From NCBI GenBank assembly GCA_025359425.1, contig JANYGC010000114.1:1-64000 (forward strand): a stretch of 64,000 bases of DNA. The letters run 5' to 3'. The number at the start of each line of letters is the position of its first letter. Within the stretch, counting starts at the first letter, position 1. Below, piece after piece: positions 8,259-16,809 of this stretch. Origin of the DNA: Sphingomonadaceae bacterium. GTDB lineage: Bacteria > Pseudomonadota > Alphaproteobacteria > Sphingomonadales > Sphingomonadaceae. The notes under the pieces are model-generated. The model did not search any database, was not told the origin of the DNA, and worked only from the letters and a program-made list of their open reading frames with translations. The position numbers and the translations under genes were made by a program.

Positions 8259-9191
8259 ATGACCATTCCCCGCCTCGACGCCAGCCAACCGCTGCCGCCT
8301 GAATTTCGCGGCGCGGTGATCGCGCTGGGCAATTTCGACGGGTTCCATGCGGGCCACCAGGCGGTCGCCAAGGCCGCGCTCGATTGGGCCAAGGGCCAGG
8401 GCCGCCCCGGGATCATCGCGACTTTCGATCCGCATCCGGTGCGCTACTTCGCGCCCTCTGCGCCGCCGTTCCGGCTGACCACGCTAGGTCAGCGGCAGGA
8501 CCTGTTCGCGGCGGCCGGGGCCGACGCGATGCTGGTGTTCCAGTTCGGCAAGGCGCTCGCGGAAACCACCGCCGAACAGTTCGTTGCCGACCTGCTAGCG
8601 GCGCGGCTGGGTGCCTTCGCGGTGGTGACCGGCGAGGACTTCACCTTCGGCAAAGGCCGCACCGGCAATGTCGCGGTGCTGGCCGATCTGGCCGCGCAAA
8701 ATGGCATGGCGGCGCGCGCCATCGGCCCGGTGGCCGAACACGGCGAGGTGGTCTCGTCGAGCCGGATCCGCGATGCGCTCAAGGCCGGGGACTGCGCGGG
8801 CGCGGCGGAATTGCTGACCCGCCCATTTGCGATTCGCGGGACCGTCCAGCACGGGGCCAAGCTCGGGCGCAGCATCGGCTATCCGACCGCCAACCTCGAA
8901 TTGGGCAGCTATCTGCGCCCGCGCTACGGCATCTACGCCGTCACCGCGCGGTTGCCCGACGGGACCGTGGTGCCCGGGGCCGCCAACCTTGGCATCAGGC
9001 CGAGCTTCGATCCGCCGATCGAACTGCTCGAGACCTTCCTGTTCGATTGGTCAGGCGATCTTTACGGGGCCGAAATCGAAGTCGCGCTGCACCAGCACTT
9101 GCGCGACGAGGCGAAATTCGATTCACTCGAAGAACTGACCGCGCAGATGGCGCGCGATTGCGATCAGGCGCGGGGAATATTGCAGGCATGA
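8259..9191 (+). CDS. ribF: Bifunctional riboflavin kinase/FAD synthetase
   Basis: RibF (310 aa) phosphorylates riboflavin to FMN and adenylates FMN to FAD. The N-terminal nucleotidyltransferase domain (residues ~18-170) shows ALGNFDGFHAGHQ, TFDPHPVRYF and the TGEDFTFGKGRTGN segment, with SSSRIRDALKAGD at the domain end. The C-terminal riboflavin kinase domain (~180-305) has GRSIGYPTANLEL and AANLGIRPSFD. The start codon is directly preceded by the right arm of a MITE-like repeat, whose GGGGAGG lies at ribosome binding distance. The stop overlaps the next ATG as ATGA. Confidence 0.96.
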   Translation: MTIPRLDASQPLPPEFRGAVIALGNFDGFHAGHQAVAKAALDWAKGQGRPGIIATFDPHPVRYFAPSAPPFRLTTLGQRQDLFAAAGADAMLVFQFGKALAETTAEQFVADLLAARLGAFAVVTGEDFTFGKGRTGNVAVLADLAAQNGMAARAIGPVAEHGEVVSSSRIRDALKAGDCAGAAELLTRPFAIRGTVQHGAKLGRSIGYPTANLELGSYLRPRYGIYAVTARLPDGTVVPGAANLGIRPSFDPPIELLETFLFDWSGDLYGAEIEVALHQHLRDEAKFDSLEELTAQMARDCDQARGILQA

Positions 9192-10237
9192 AATGGATCA
9201 AGCGCGGGGCGCTGGTGCTGGCAATTTCATTCCTCGCCATGACGTTCGTCAACGCCAGCTGGCTGGCGCAACCGCCCAGAGGCTATGTCCACCTGCTCGC
9301 GCACCGCGGCACGGCGCAGCAGTTCAGCCACCAGAGCCTCGGCAACGAAGGCTGCACCGCGAGCCGGATCGAGCTGCCGGTGCACGATTACCTCGAGAAT
9401 ACCCTGCCCGGCCTGCAAATGGCCGACAGCCTTGGCGCGGCGATGATCGAGGTCGACATTGCCCCCACCGCCGACGGCAAGCTTGCGCTGTTTCACGACC
9501 ATGCGCTGGATTGCCGGACCGATGGCACGGGCGAGGTCAAGGACATGACCCTCGCGCAATTGAAAGCGCTCGACGCGGGCTATGGTTACACGGCGGACGG
9601 CGGCAAGAGCTTCCCGTTCCGCGGCAAGGCGCTGGGCTATATCCCCAGCATCGAACAAGCGCTCGTCGCAATGCCCGACGGACCGCTGCTCTATAACCTC
9701 AAGGGCAAGACCCCCGACGAAGCGCAGCGCCTGGTCGCCGCGCTCAAGGCAGCCGGGCGCGACGTGGTCAAGATCGGCGATGCGTTCTCCGCGCCCGAGG
9801 CCGAACTGGCGGCGATCCGGGCCGCTTTCCCCGGGGTCTGGGCCTACAGCGCCGAAGGGATCAAGGCCTGCACCAAGGCCTATCTGCTCCAGGGTTGGTT
9901 CGCCATGACGCCAGAGGCCTGCCGCAATGGCACCATCGCGGTGCCGCTCAACTTCCAGTGGGCTTTCGCCGGCTGGCCCAACAAAGTCCAGGCGCGAATG
10001 GCGGCGGTTGGCGGGCACGTGATCCTGATGGGCCCCTATTCATCGGGCCAGGCACCGCTGGGCCTCGACCTGCCCGAACAGCTCGGCCAGGTGCCCTCGA
10101 CCTTCACCGGCACGGTCTGGGTCGACGATATCTGGACCATCGGCCCCGCGCTCCACCCCGCCGCCAACCACCGCAATGCGCGGCAGGAAGCGGAGACGGC
10201 GGCCGGGCTCGAGGCGCGGCGCAAAGCGCGGGACTAA
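9188..10237 (+). CDS. Glycerophosphodiester phosphodiesterase family protein
   Basis: A 349-aa GDPD-family protein that would hydrolyse glycerophosphodiesters to glycerol-3-phosphate and an alcohol. The start at MKWIKRGALVLAISF overlaps the ribF stop. It has an N-terminal hydrophobic segment (signal or anchor), then LLAHRGTAQQ (catalytic His-Arg), ENTLPGLQMADSLGAAMIEVD (metal-binding Glu and Asp) and FHDHALDCRTDGTG (second catalytic His). The insert between HRG and ENT is longer than usual, with two Cys that might form a disulfide in the periplasm. The C-terminus is charged (ETAAGLEARRKARD). The substrate is not evident. Confidence 0.9.
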   Translation: MKWIKRGALVLAISFLAMTFVNASWLAQPPRGYVHLLAHRGTAQQFSHQSLGNEGCTASRIELPVHDYLENTLPGLQMADSLGAAMIEVDIAPTADGKLALFHDHALDCRTDGTGEVKDMTLAQLKALDAGYGYTADGGKSFPFRGKALGYIPSIEQALVAMPDGPLLYNLKGKTPDEAQRLVAALKAAGRDVVKIGDAFSAPEAELAAIRAAFPGVWAYSAEGIKACTKAYLLQGWFAMTPEACRNGTIAVPLNFQWAFAGWPNKVQARMAAVGGHVILMGPYSSGQAPLGLDLPEQLGQVPSTFTGTVWVDDIWTIGPALHPAANHRNARQEAETAAGLEARRKARD

Positions 10238-10392
10238 TCCTCCTCCTCGGGGGGAGGGGGACCATGCTCTTGCATGGTGGAGGGGCACGCGCGGTGATCG
10301 CAACATCGCGAGGGCAGGACCACTGGCCTGTACCCCTCCACCAGCTGCGCTGGTTCCCCTCCCCTCCTGAGCCTGTCGAAGGGCGGGGAGGA
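10238..10392. repeat. Second GC-rich inverted-repeat element with a CTGAGCCTGTCGAAGG unit
   Basis: The region between the phosphodiesterase gene and ileS is nearly all repeat. Outer arms are CCTCC/GGAGG-type; GGTGGAGGGG (10276-10285) pairs perfectly with CCCCTCCACC (10333-10342); and ACCATGC/GCATGGT forms an adjacent hairpin. CCTGAGCCTGTCGAAGGG (10366-10383) interrupts the right arm and matches a short dispersed repeat I know as frequent in sphingomonads. The element begins directly after the stop codon and probably acts as a transcript-stabilising or terminating structure. Confidence 0.65.
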
Positions 10393-10431
10393 TTTGCGAA
10401 ACCGAGCCGCGCTCGCTAAGGCCCGCCGGTC

Positions 10432-13383
10432 ATGACCGAACCGCGCGATTACCGAGACACCGTCTTCCTGCCGAAGACCGACTTCCCGATGAAGGCCGGG
10501 CTCCCCGCCAAAGAGCCGCATATTCTAGCGCGCTGGCTGGACGGGGATCTGTACCGGCAATTGCGCGATGCCCGCGCGGGCGCTCCGAAGTTCATCCTCC
10601 ACGATGGCCCGCCTTACGCCAATGGCGATATGCACATCGGCCACGCGCTCAACCATATCCTGAAAGACATGGTCTGCCGCACGCAGAACCTGCTGGGCAA
10701 GGACGCGCCGTATGTGCCGGGGTGGGACTGCCACGGGCTGCCGATCGAGTGGAAGGTCGAGGAGCTTTACCGCAAGAAGAAGCTCGACAAGGACCAGGTC
10801 GATCCGATCGAGTTCCGCGCCGAATGCCGCGCCTATGCGCAAGGCTGGGTCGATGTGCAGCGCGAGCAATTGAAGCGACTGGGCATCAACGCCGACTGGG
10901 ATCATCCCTACCTGACGATGGATGCGCAGGCCGAAGGCACGATCGTCGCCGAGCTGATGAAGTTCGCGGAATCGGGCCAGCTTTATCGCGGAGCCAAGCC
11001 GGTGATGTGGTCGCCGGTTGAAAAGACGGCGCTGGCCGAGGCCGAGATCGAATACGAGGATGTGGTCTCGACCCAGATCGATGTGGCGTTCGAGATTGTT
11101 GAGTCGCCGATTGCGGAACTGGTCGGTGCCTATGCGGTGATCTGGACGACGACACCGTGGACGATCCCGGTGAACCAGGCTTTGGCTTATGGGCCTGAGG
11201 TTGATTACTCGCTCTTTGAAATCAAGACCGGCGAGATTGACGACAATCCGCAACTTGAGGCTTGGCGAGGCAAGCTACTGCTGGTTGCGACGGCACTGGT
11301 GCCGACCTTCCTCAAGCGCGTCGGCTGCGAATTCGATAACAGCGATTACGTCCACACATACTACAAGGGCGGCTGGGCGCTTGAAGGCGCAATCGCCCGC
11401 CACCCGATGCACCACCTCGGCGGGTTCTTCGCCAAGCCCCGTCCATTCCTGCCCGGCGACTTCGTTACCACCGACACCGGCACCGGCCTCGTCCACATGG
11501 CGCCCGATCACGGCGAGGACGATTTCGCGCTGTGCAAGTCGGCCGGAATCGAGCCGGTGTTCGCGGTGGAAGCCGACGGCAAGTACCGCGACGACTGGGG
11601 CTGGCTGGGCGGGCAGGGCTCGGTCATCAACGCCAAGTTCAACGCGCCCGACGGGCCGATTTGCGAGGCCTTGCGTGAGGCCGGCGGGCTGCTTGCTGCC
11701 AGTGCCGATTACAAACATTCGTACCCGCATTCGTGGCGCTCCAAGGCCAAGGTGATCTATCGCTGCACCCCGCAGTGGTTCGTGCCGATGGATCGCCCGG
11801 TCGATCTGCCGCACGCCAAAACCCTCGCTGAAAAGGGCTGGGAGAACGAAGGCGGGGCGGTGCTGCACGACACTGCCACGTTGCGCCAGATCGCCATGCA
11901 GGCCATCGCCGATACGCGGTTCGTGCCCGAAAAAGGCCGCAACCGGCTCGGCTCGATGGTCGAAGGGCGGCCCGACTGGGTGCTCAGCCGCCAGCGCGCG
12001 TGGGGCGTGCCGATCACGCTGTTCGTCAAGCTGGGCACGAACCAGTACCTTGACGATCCCGCCGTCAACGCGCGCATTGTCGCGGCAGTGAAAGCGGACG
12101 GCGTCGATGCCTGGAGCGACGAGCGCGCGCAGGAATACCTCGGCAGCGACTACCGCGCCGACGATTACGAGCGGGTCACCGACATTCTCGACGTGTGGTT
12201 CGATTCGGGCAGCACCCACGCCTTCGTGCTCGCAAGCGGGCGCTGGCCTGACTTGACCCGGCCCGAGGGTTACTGCGGCCCCCTCGCCGACATCTACCTC
12301 GAAGGCAGCGACCAGCATCGCGGCTGGTTCCAGTCCAGCCTGCTCGAAAGCTGCGCCACGCGCGGCCATGCGCCGTACAAGGCGGTGCTGACGCACGGCT
12401 TCACGATGGATGCCAAGGGCATGAAAATGTCCAAGTCGCTCGGCAACACCACCGATCCGCTCAAGGTGATGGAGGTTTATGGCGCCGACATCGTCCGGTT
12501 GTGGGCGCTGACGGTCGATTTTACCGAAGACCACCGGATCGGCGACGAAATCCTCAAGGGCGTGTCCGACCAGTATCGCAAACTGCGCAACACCTTCCGC
12601 TATCTGCTGGGCGCGCTGGAGGGGTTCAGCGAGGCGGAACGGGTCGAGGCCTCGGCGATGCCCGAGCTGGAACGCTACATGCTTCACAATCTGGCGGAAA
12701 TTGACACGAAGCTCCGAGACGCTGTCGATTCCTTCGATTTCAACACTTACGTCCGTGCGTTGACCGATTTCTGCAACGAAGACCTCAGCGCCTACTTTTT
12801 CGATATCCGCAAGGATTCGCTCTATTGCGACGTCGGACCAATGCTGCCGGAAGGCACGGCGAAGCGCCAAGCCTACCGCACTGTGCTCGACACACTGTTC
12901 CACGCGCTGGTGCGCTATGCGGCACCGGTGCTGGTGTTTACCGCCGAGGAAGTTTGGGCGACGCGGTTTCCTGATGAAGACAGCGTGCATTTGCTGGAGT
13001 GGCCGGAAGTTGATTCCGCGTGGAGAGACTTTGACATCGAGGCCAAATGGGATCGCCTAAGCTATTTCCGCCGCGCTGTGACAACTGGAATTGAACCATT
13101 TCGGCGAAGCAAGGAAATTGGATCAAGCCTAGAAGGCGACATAACCCTGACGGTGCTCGATGAAGACGACAAAGCTCTCTTGCAAAGCATCGACTTTGCT
13201 GAGCTCGCAATCGTCTCCAGCTGCACCATTGTCGTTGATGCTTCGAAGGAAGAAATCCTTCTCGCCAAAACCACCAACCACAAATGCGACCGCTGCTGGC
13301 GGCACCTGCCCGAGGTCACCGAGGACGGTGCGCTTTGTTCACGTTGCGATCAGGTGGTGAGCGGCATGGACGCGCACGCATGA
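10432..13383 (+). CDS. ileS: Isoleucyl-tRNA synthetase
   Basis: A 983-aa class Ia synthetase that charges tRNA-Ile. The HIGH motif is MHIGHALNH (about residue 65) and KMSKS is GMKMSKSLGN (about residue 663). The CP1 editing domain is between them (TTTPWTIPVNQAL and GLVHMAPDHGEDD). The C-terminus carries a zinc knuckle, CDRCWRHLPEVTEDGALCSRC, typical of bacterial IleRS. Codon use in about 11080-11280 and 12990-13280 is clearly lower in GC than the rest of the gene. The stop overlaps the lspA ATG, so the classic ileS-lspA coupling is kept. Confidence 0.98.
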   Translation: MTEPRDYRDTVFLPKTDFPMKAGLPAKEPHILARWLDGDLYRQLRDARAGAPKFILHDGPPYANGDMHIGHALNHILKDMVCRTQNLLGKDAPYVPGWDCHGLPIEWKVEELYRKKKLDKDQVDPIEFRAECRAYAQGWVDVQREQLKRLGINADWDHPYLTMDAQAEGTIVAELMKFAESGQLYRGAKPVMWSPVEKTALAEAEIEYEDVVSTQIDVAFEIVESPIAELVGAYAVIWTTTPWTIPVNQALAYGPEVDYSLFEIKTGEIDDNPQLEAWRGKLLLVATALVPTFLKRVGCEFDNSDYVHTYYKGGWALEGAIARHPMHHLGGFFAKPRPFLPGDFVTTDTGTGLVHMAPDHGEDDFALCKSAGIEPVFAVEADGKYRDDWGWLGGQGSVINAKFNAPDGPICEALREAGGLLAASADYKHSYPHSWRSKAKVIYRCTPQWFVPMDRPVDLPHAKTLAEKGWENEGGAVLHDTATLRQIAMQAIADTRFVPEKGRNRLGSMVEGRPDWVLSRQRAWGVPITLFVKLGTNQYLDDPAVNARIVAAVKADGVDAWSDERAQEYLGSDYRADDYERVTDILDVWFDSGSTHAFVLASGRWPDLTRPEGYCGPLADIYLEGSDQHRGWFQSSLLESCATRGHAPYKAVLTHGFTMDAKGMKMSKSLGNTTDPLKVMEVYGADIVRLWALTVDFTEDHRIGDEILKGVSDQYRKLRNTFRYLLGALEGFSEAERVEASAMPELERYMLHNLAEIDTKLRDAVDSFDFNTYVRALTDFCNEDLSAYFFDIRKDSLYCDVGPMLPEGTAKRQAYRTVLDTLFHALVRYAAPVLVFTAEEVWATRFPDEDSVHLLEWPEVDSAWRDFDIEAKWDRLSYFRRAVTTGIEPFRRSKEIGSSLEGDITLTVLDEDDKALLQSIDFAELAIVSSCTIVVDASKEEILLAKTTNHKCDRCWRHLPEVTEDGALCSRCDQVVSGMDAHA

Positions 13384-13895
13384 CCCGCAACCGCACCTTC
13401 GGCCTCATCCTGGCCGCGCTGATCTTTATCGCCGACCAGGCGGTCAAGTGGTGGGTGACCGGGCCGCTCGGGCTGGTCCAGGAACGCGATCAGCTCTTCG
13501 TGAACCCGATCTTCAATTTCACCCGCACCCACAATTACGGCGTCTCGCTCGGCATCTTCACCGCGCAGTCCGAAGCCATGCGCTGGGCGCTCGTCGCCAT
13601 GACCGCTGCCATCGCGCTGGTCGTGCTGGTCTGGCTGCTGCGCGAACGCAAGCTGGGCGAGATTATCCCGCTCGGCATGGTGCTCGGCGGCGCGCTCGGC
13701 AATATCCGCGACCGGGTGAGCTTTGGCTACGTGGTCGACTATGCCGACCTCCACTTCGGCACATTCCAGCCGTTCCTGGTGTTCAACCTGGCCGATGCGG
13801 CGATCACGATCGGGGTGGTTATTATCCTTGCCCGCAGCTTCCTAATCCGCGAAAAGCGACCACAAGAAGCGGGCGCTCCCGCTACGGAGACTTAA
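13380..13895 (+). CDS. lspA: Lipoprotein signal peptidase II
   Basis: LspA (171 aa) is an inner-membrane aspartyl protease that removes signal peptides from diacylated prolipoproteins. Four hydrophobic segments are visible (LILAALIFIADQAVKW, WALVAMTAAIALVVLVWLL, IIPLGMVLGGALGNI, FNLADAAITIGVVIIL). Catalytic Asp residues lie in VVDYADLHF and FNLADAAI, with GALGNIRDRV before them. The usual NxGAAF motif reads NYGVSLGIF here. The start ATG overlaps the ileS stop; the longer track ORF is upstream read-through. The next gene encodes one of its likely substrates, a lipoprotein. Confidence 0.96.
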   Translation: MTRNRTFGLILAALIFIADQAVKWWVTGPLGLVQERDQLFVNPIFNFTRTHNYGVSLGIFTAQSEAMRWALVAMTAAIALVVLVWLLRERKLGEIIPLGMVLGGALGNIRDRVSFGYVVDYADLHFGTFQPFLVFNLADAAITIGVVIILARSFLIREKRPQEAGAPATET

Positions 13896-13896
13896 A

Positions 13897-14307
13897 ATGC
13901 GTAAGACCACTGGTGTGATCCTCGTTTCGGCTTCGGCGCTGCTGCTGGCAAGCTGCGGCGGCGGCGGGCTGTTCAACCGCTCGCGCCCCGATGAATTCGC
14001 CGTGCAGCGCCAGGCGCCGCTGGTGGTGCCGCCCGATTTCGCGCTGACCCCGCCGACCCCGGGCGCGCCGCGCCCGACCGACGCGAGCACTGCGCAGCAG
14101 ACCTCGACCGTGCTGTTTGGCAGCCCGCAGCCGCGCTCGGGCGTGGAGACTTCGGTGGGCAACAAGGCCGGGCAGGCCGCGCCGTCGATCCGCTCGACCG
14201 TGGGCGATCCCGCGACCCAGACGGTCGATGAAGGTTCGGTCGTGCGCGACATCGTCGGCGCGCCCGAAGGCGACGGCCGCGAGGCGACCACCACCATCGG
14301 CGGCTGA
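13897..14307 (+). CDS. DUF3035 lipoprotein
   Basis: A 136-aa lipoprotein with a signal peptide ending in the lipobox LLASC, so Cys20 should be lipidated after LspA cleavage. The mature part is low-complexity, rich in Pro, Thr, Ser and Gly, with the family segment PDEFAVQRQAPLVVPPDFAL near its start. DUF3035 proteins are alphaproteobacterial and of unknown function. It begins one base after the lspA stop and is followed by a strong terminator, so ileS-lspA-this gene are one operon. Confidence 0.9.
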   Translation: MRKTTGVILVSASALLLASCGGGGLFNRSRPDEFAVQRQAPLVVPPDFALTPPTPGAPRPTDASTAQQTSTVLFGSPQPRSGVETSVGNKAGQAAPSIRSTVGDPATQTVDEGSVVRDIVGAPEGDGREATTTIGG

Positions 14308-14331
14308 TTTTCCAGTCCTGTAGATTCAGAA

Positions 14332-14357
14332 GGGCTCGCCGCAAGGCGGGCCCTTTT
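14332..14357 (+). terminator. Rho-independent terminator of the ileS operon
   Basis: GGGCTCGCC-GCAA-GGCGGGCCC forms a 9-bp stem (one G-T pair) with a GCAA tetraloop, followed by TTTT. It lies 24 bases after the DUF3035 stop. Confidence 0.9.
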
Positions 14358-14369
14358 CGATTGGATACG

Positions 14370-14587
14370 CGCGGAGGTGCGGAGCAGCGGAGAGAGGAAG
14401 GATTTGGCTCTCGCAAAGGCGCAAAGAAGTCTCGCTTTGGGCGAAGCTCCGTAAAGCCTCAGATACTCAGCAAGCGAATGCCGTGGATTAGATCAAGCGC
14501 CTGCGGCGCAGAATTAAATCTTCGCGCCTTTGCGCCTTTGCGAGAGCAGTCTCTTGCTTCCCTTCTCCGCTCCTCCCCGCCTCCGCG
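14370..14587. repeat. Large imperfect inverted-repeat element
   Basis: A ~218-bp near-palindrome fills the gap between the terminator and the CorC-type gene. The left arm has GCGGAGGTGCGGAGCAGCGG (14371-14390) then CTCTCGCAAAGGCGCAAAG. The right arm mirrors this with CTTTGCGCCTTTGCGAGAG and then CTCCGCTCCTCCCCGCCTCCGCG. The middle (AAATCTTCGCG side) is A/T-richer. No ORF of its own is credible. Motifs such as CGCAAAGGCGCAAAG occur as dispersed repeats in sphingomonads, so this is probably a non-autonomous mobile or structural repeat. Confidence 0.7.
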
Positions 14588-14593
14588 TGAACC

Positions 14594-15913
14594 CTATTCC
14601 GGCACAACCGCTCTCTTCACCGGCACCTTGCTGACCAGCAGCTTGTCGATCTTGCGCCCGTCCATGTCGACCACTTCGAAGCGCCAATCCTGCTCGGTGA
14701 AATGCTCGCCCTCGTGCGGCAGCCGCTTGAGCACCGACAGGACGTAGCCCGCCGCGGTGGCATAGTCGCGGTCGTCGGGCAGTTCGAGGCCGAGTCGGTC
14801 GATCAGGGCGTCGACCGGCAAGGCTCCCGCCATCAGCAGTGAGCCATCTTCGCGCAAGACCAGCAGCGGTTCATCGCCTTCGTCCTGGTGGCTGGCGAAA
14901 TTGCCGACAATCGCCGAGAGCAGATCGGCCGGAGTGACCACGCCTTCGAGATGCCCGTATTCGTCGTGGACCAGCGCCATCGCTACGCCGGATTGCTGGA
15001 GCAGCCGCAGCGCGTCCATCGCATCGAGCTGGTCGGGGACGATCTCGGCCTTGCGCATCAGTTTGGGCAGGTTGACCTTGCGCCCGGCCAGCAGCACCGC
15101 GAGCACGTCCTTGACCTTGACCACGCCGACGATGTTGTCGGGGCTGCCGTCGGCCACCGGCAGCAGCGAATGGGGACTGCCCTTGATCGCGGCGCGCAGT
15201 TCCTCTTCGCTCGCCTTGCGGTCGATCGTGTCGAGCTCGATTCTGGGCGTCATCACTTCGCGCACCGGACGGTCGGCGAGCCGCATGATCCCGGTCATGA
15301 TCTGGCGTTCGTCTTCCTCGATCGCACCCGACCGCGTCGCTTCGGCGAAGATCATCTGCAGTTCCTCGGCGCTCAAGACATGCTCGCCCTTGTGGCTGAC
15401 CCCGAACAGCCGCAGCAGCACCGCCGACGAGCGATCGAGCAACCAGACCAGCGGCGCGGTGATTCGGCTGAGCAGTTTCATTGCCGGCGCGGCGATCATG
15501 GCGAGCGGCTCAGCCGCGCGCAGGGCGATCTGCTTGGGCACCAGTTCACCCACCACGAGGCTGAAATAGGTGGTCGCCGCAATGGCAATGATGAAGCCCG
15601 ATTGCGGGGCCCAATCGGCCGGCACGCCCAGTACCGCCAGCCGCTCGCCGATCGGCCCGCCCAGGCTTGCCCCGGAATAGGCACCCGCGATGATCCCGAT
15701 CAGGGTAATCCCGATTTGCGCGGTCGAGAGCAGCTTGCCCGGATCGGCGGCGAGCGCGAGCGCGACTTTGGCCCCGCCGCTGCCGCGCTCGGCCGCCATC
15801 CGCAGCCGCGCCGGGCGCGCCGAGACGATCGCCAGCTCGGACATGGCGAAGATGCCATTGAGCAGGATCAGGCCGGCAATCACCAGCACGTCGGACCAAG
15901 GAAACGGATTCAC
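14594..15913 (-). CDS. CNNM/CorC-type hemolysin-family transporter
   Basis: A 439-aa inner-membrane protein of the hemolysin/TerC-like CNNM family, associated with magnesium or cobalt efflux. Order: a DUF21 (CNNM) membrane domain, residues ~5-190, with several hydrophobic segments (DVLVIAGLILLNGIFAMSEL; IIAIAATTYFSLVVGELVPK); a CBS pair (~205-330), with REVMTPRIELDTIDR and YGHLEGVVTPADLLSAI; and a C-terminal CorC_HlyC domain (~345-430), with SLLMAGALPVDALIDRLGL. It is divergent from the OmpA-type gene. No direct evidence for its ion is visible. Confidence 0.93.
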   Translation of the reverse strand: MNPFPWSDVLVIAGLILLNGIFAMSELAIVSARPARLRMAAERGSGGAKVALALAADPGKLLSTAQIGITLIGIIAGAYSGASLGGPIGERLAVLGVPADWAPQSGFIIAIAATTYFSLVVGELVPKQIALRAAEPLAMIAAPAMKLLSRITAPLVWLLDRSSAVLLRLFGVSHKGEHVLSAEELQMIFAEATRSGAIEEDERQIMTGIMRLADRPVREVMTPRIELDTIDRKASEEELRAAIKGSPHSLLPVADGSPDNIVGVVKVKDVLAVLLAGRKVNLPKLMRKAEIVPDQLDAMDALRLLQQSGVAMALVHDEYGHLEGVVTPADLLSAIVGNFASHQDEGDEPLLVLREDGSLLMAGALPVDALIDRLGLELPDDRDYATAAGYVLSVLKRLPHEGEHFTEQDWRFEVVDMDGRKIDKLLVSKVPVKRAVVPE

Positions 15914-15980
15914 GTTTCAACCGTTAGCAGCAATGTAGCCACACGCGAAGTGCGGCTGTGGGTCGTAATCCTGTCTTTGT

Positions 15981-15998
15981 TTGACGCCCGCCGGTCAA
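15981..15998. promoter_or_regulatory. Dyad upstream of the OmpA-type lipoprotein gene
   Basis: TTGAC and GTCAA are reverse complements around 8 bases in the divergent intergenic region. The left half could also be a -35 element for the plus-strand gene. CGCCCGC within it also pairs with GCGGGCG at 16014-16020, so an RNA hairpin in the leader is an alternative reading. Confidence 0.3.
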
Positions 15999-16062
15999 CC
16001 TCCCATTCACATCGCGGGCGGTAGCCGAATTTCAAATGATGTATTCGAGAAGGGGAATGAAT

Positions 16063-16755
16063 ATGAAAAAATCTCGCTGGATGACTTCGGCCTTTGTTGC
16101 CGGTACATTGATGGCCACCTCGGCCTGCGTGACCGATCCCAACACGGGTGAAAAGAAGATTTCGCGGACTGCCATCGGCGGTGTCGGCGGTGCAGTGGTC
16201 GGCGGCCTCTTGGGCGGATTGATCGGCGGCAAGACCGGTCGGATCGTCGGCGCGGGCCTTGGCGGCGTGGCCGGCGGCGTGGTCGGCTACAAGATGGACC
16301 AGCAGATCAAGACGCTGCGCGAACAGACCTCCGGCTCGGGCGTCGATGTCAGCGAAACCGATGGCGGCAAGGCGATCCTCGTCAACCTGCCCGACGGCGT
16401 GACCTTCGACGTTGGCAGCGCCACGCTGCGTCCAGCTTTCCGCGCCACGCTCGACAAGGTCGCGCAGAGCCTGATCGACTATCCGCAAAGCCTGATCGAC
16501 GTTTACGGTCACACCGATTCGACCGGGAGCGATGCGTTCAACCAGCGCCTGTCCGAACAGCGCGCCGCGACCGTGATGAACTATCTGATCTCGCGCGGAG
16601 TGCCTGCTTCGCGCTTGCGCAGCCAGGGCTTCGGCGAGACCATGCCGGTCGCCTCGAACGACACCACCGACGGCCGCGCGCGCAATCGCCGCGTGGAAAT
16701 CAAGATCGTCCCGATTAGCCAGGAAGATGCCGCCGCCGCACGCGCCGGTAACTGA
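16063..16755 (+). CDS. OmpA-family lipoprotein
   Basis: A 230-aa envelope protein. I chose ATG 16063 because AAGGGG lies 7 bases upstream; the track start 16036 has no such signal. A signal peptide ends in a plausible lipobox (MATSAC). Residues ~35-85 are a glycine-zipper region (GGVGGAVVGGLLGGLIGG) that could insert in or lie on the outer membrane. The C-terminal OmpA domain (~115-225) binds peptidoglycan: DVYGHTDSTGSDAFN, SEQRAATVMNYL and ARNRRVEIKI are diagnostic. It therefore tethers the outer membrane to the wall. A terminator follows. Confidence 0.94.
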   Translation: MKKSRWMTSAFVAGTLMATSACVTDPNTGEKKISRTAIGGVGGAVVGGLLGGLIGGKTGRIVGAGLGGVAGGVVGYKMDQQIKTLREQTSGSGVDVSETDGGKAILVNLPDGVTFDVGSATLRPAFRATLDKVAQSLIDYPQSLIDVYGHTDSTGSDAFNQRLSEQRAATVMNYLISRGVPASRLRSQGFGETMPVASNDTTDGRARNRRVEIKIVPISQEDAAAARAGN

Positions 16756-16780
16756 ACTAGCTTCCAACCAGCCAACGACG

Positions 16781-16808
16781 GGGGCTCGCCGCACGGCGGG
16801 CCCCTTTT
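16781..16808 (+). terminator. Rho-independent terminator after the OmpA-type gene
   Basis: GGGGCTCGCC-GCAC-GGCGGGCCCC gives a 10-bp stem with one G-T pair, followed by TTTT. It is nearly the same sequence as the terminator at 14332, and it also lies at the 3' end of the converging cysQ-like gene. Confidence 0.9.
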
Positions 16809-16809
16809 G

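Noticed and set aside
8384-9187. Upstream 268 residues of the 617-aa ORF holding the glycerophosphodiesterase.
   Set aside because: They are an out-of-frame reading of ribF; the real start overlaps the ribF stop.
11275-12990. 571-aa minus-strand ORF opposite ileS.
   Set aside because: Shadow of ileS; no family resemblance and His/Arg/Ala-rich composition typical of antisense reading.
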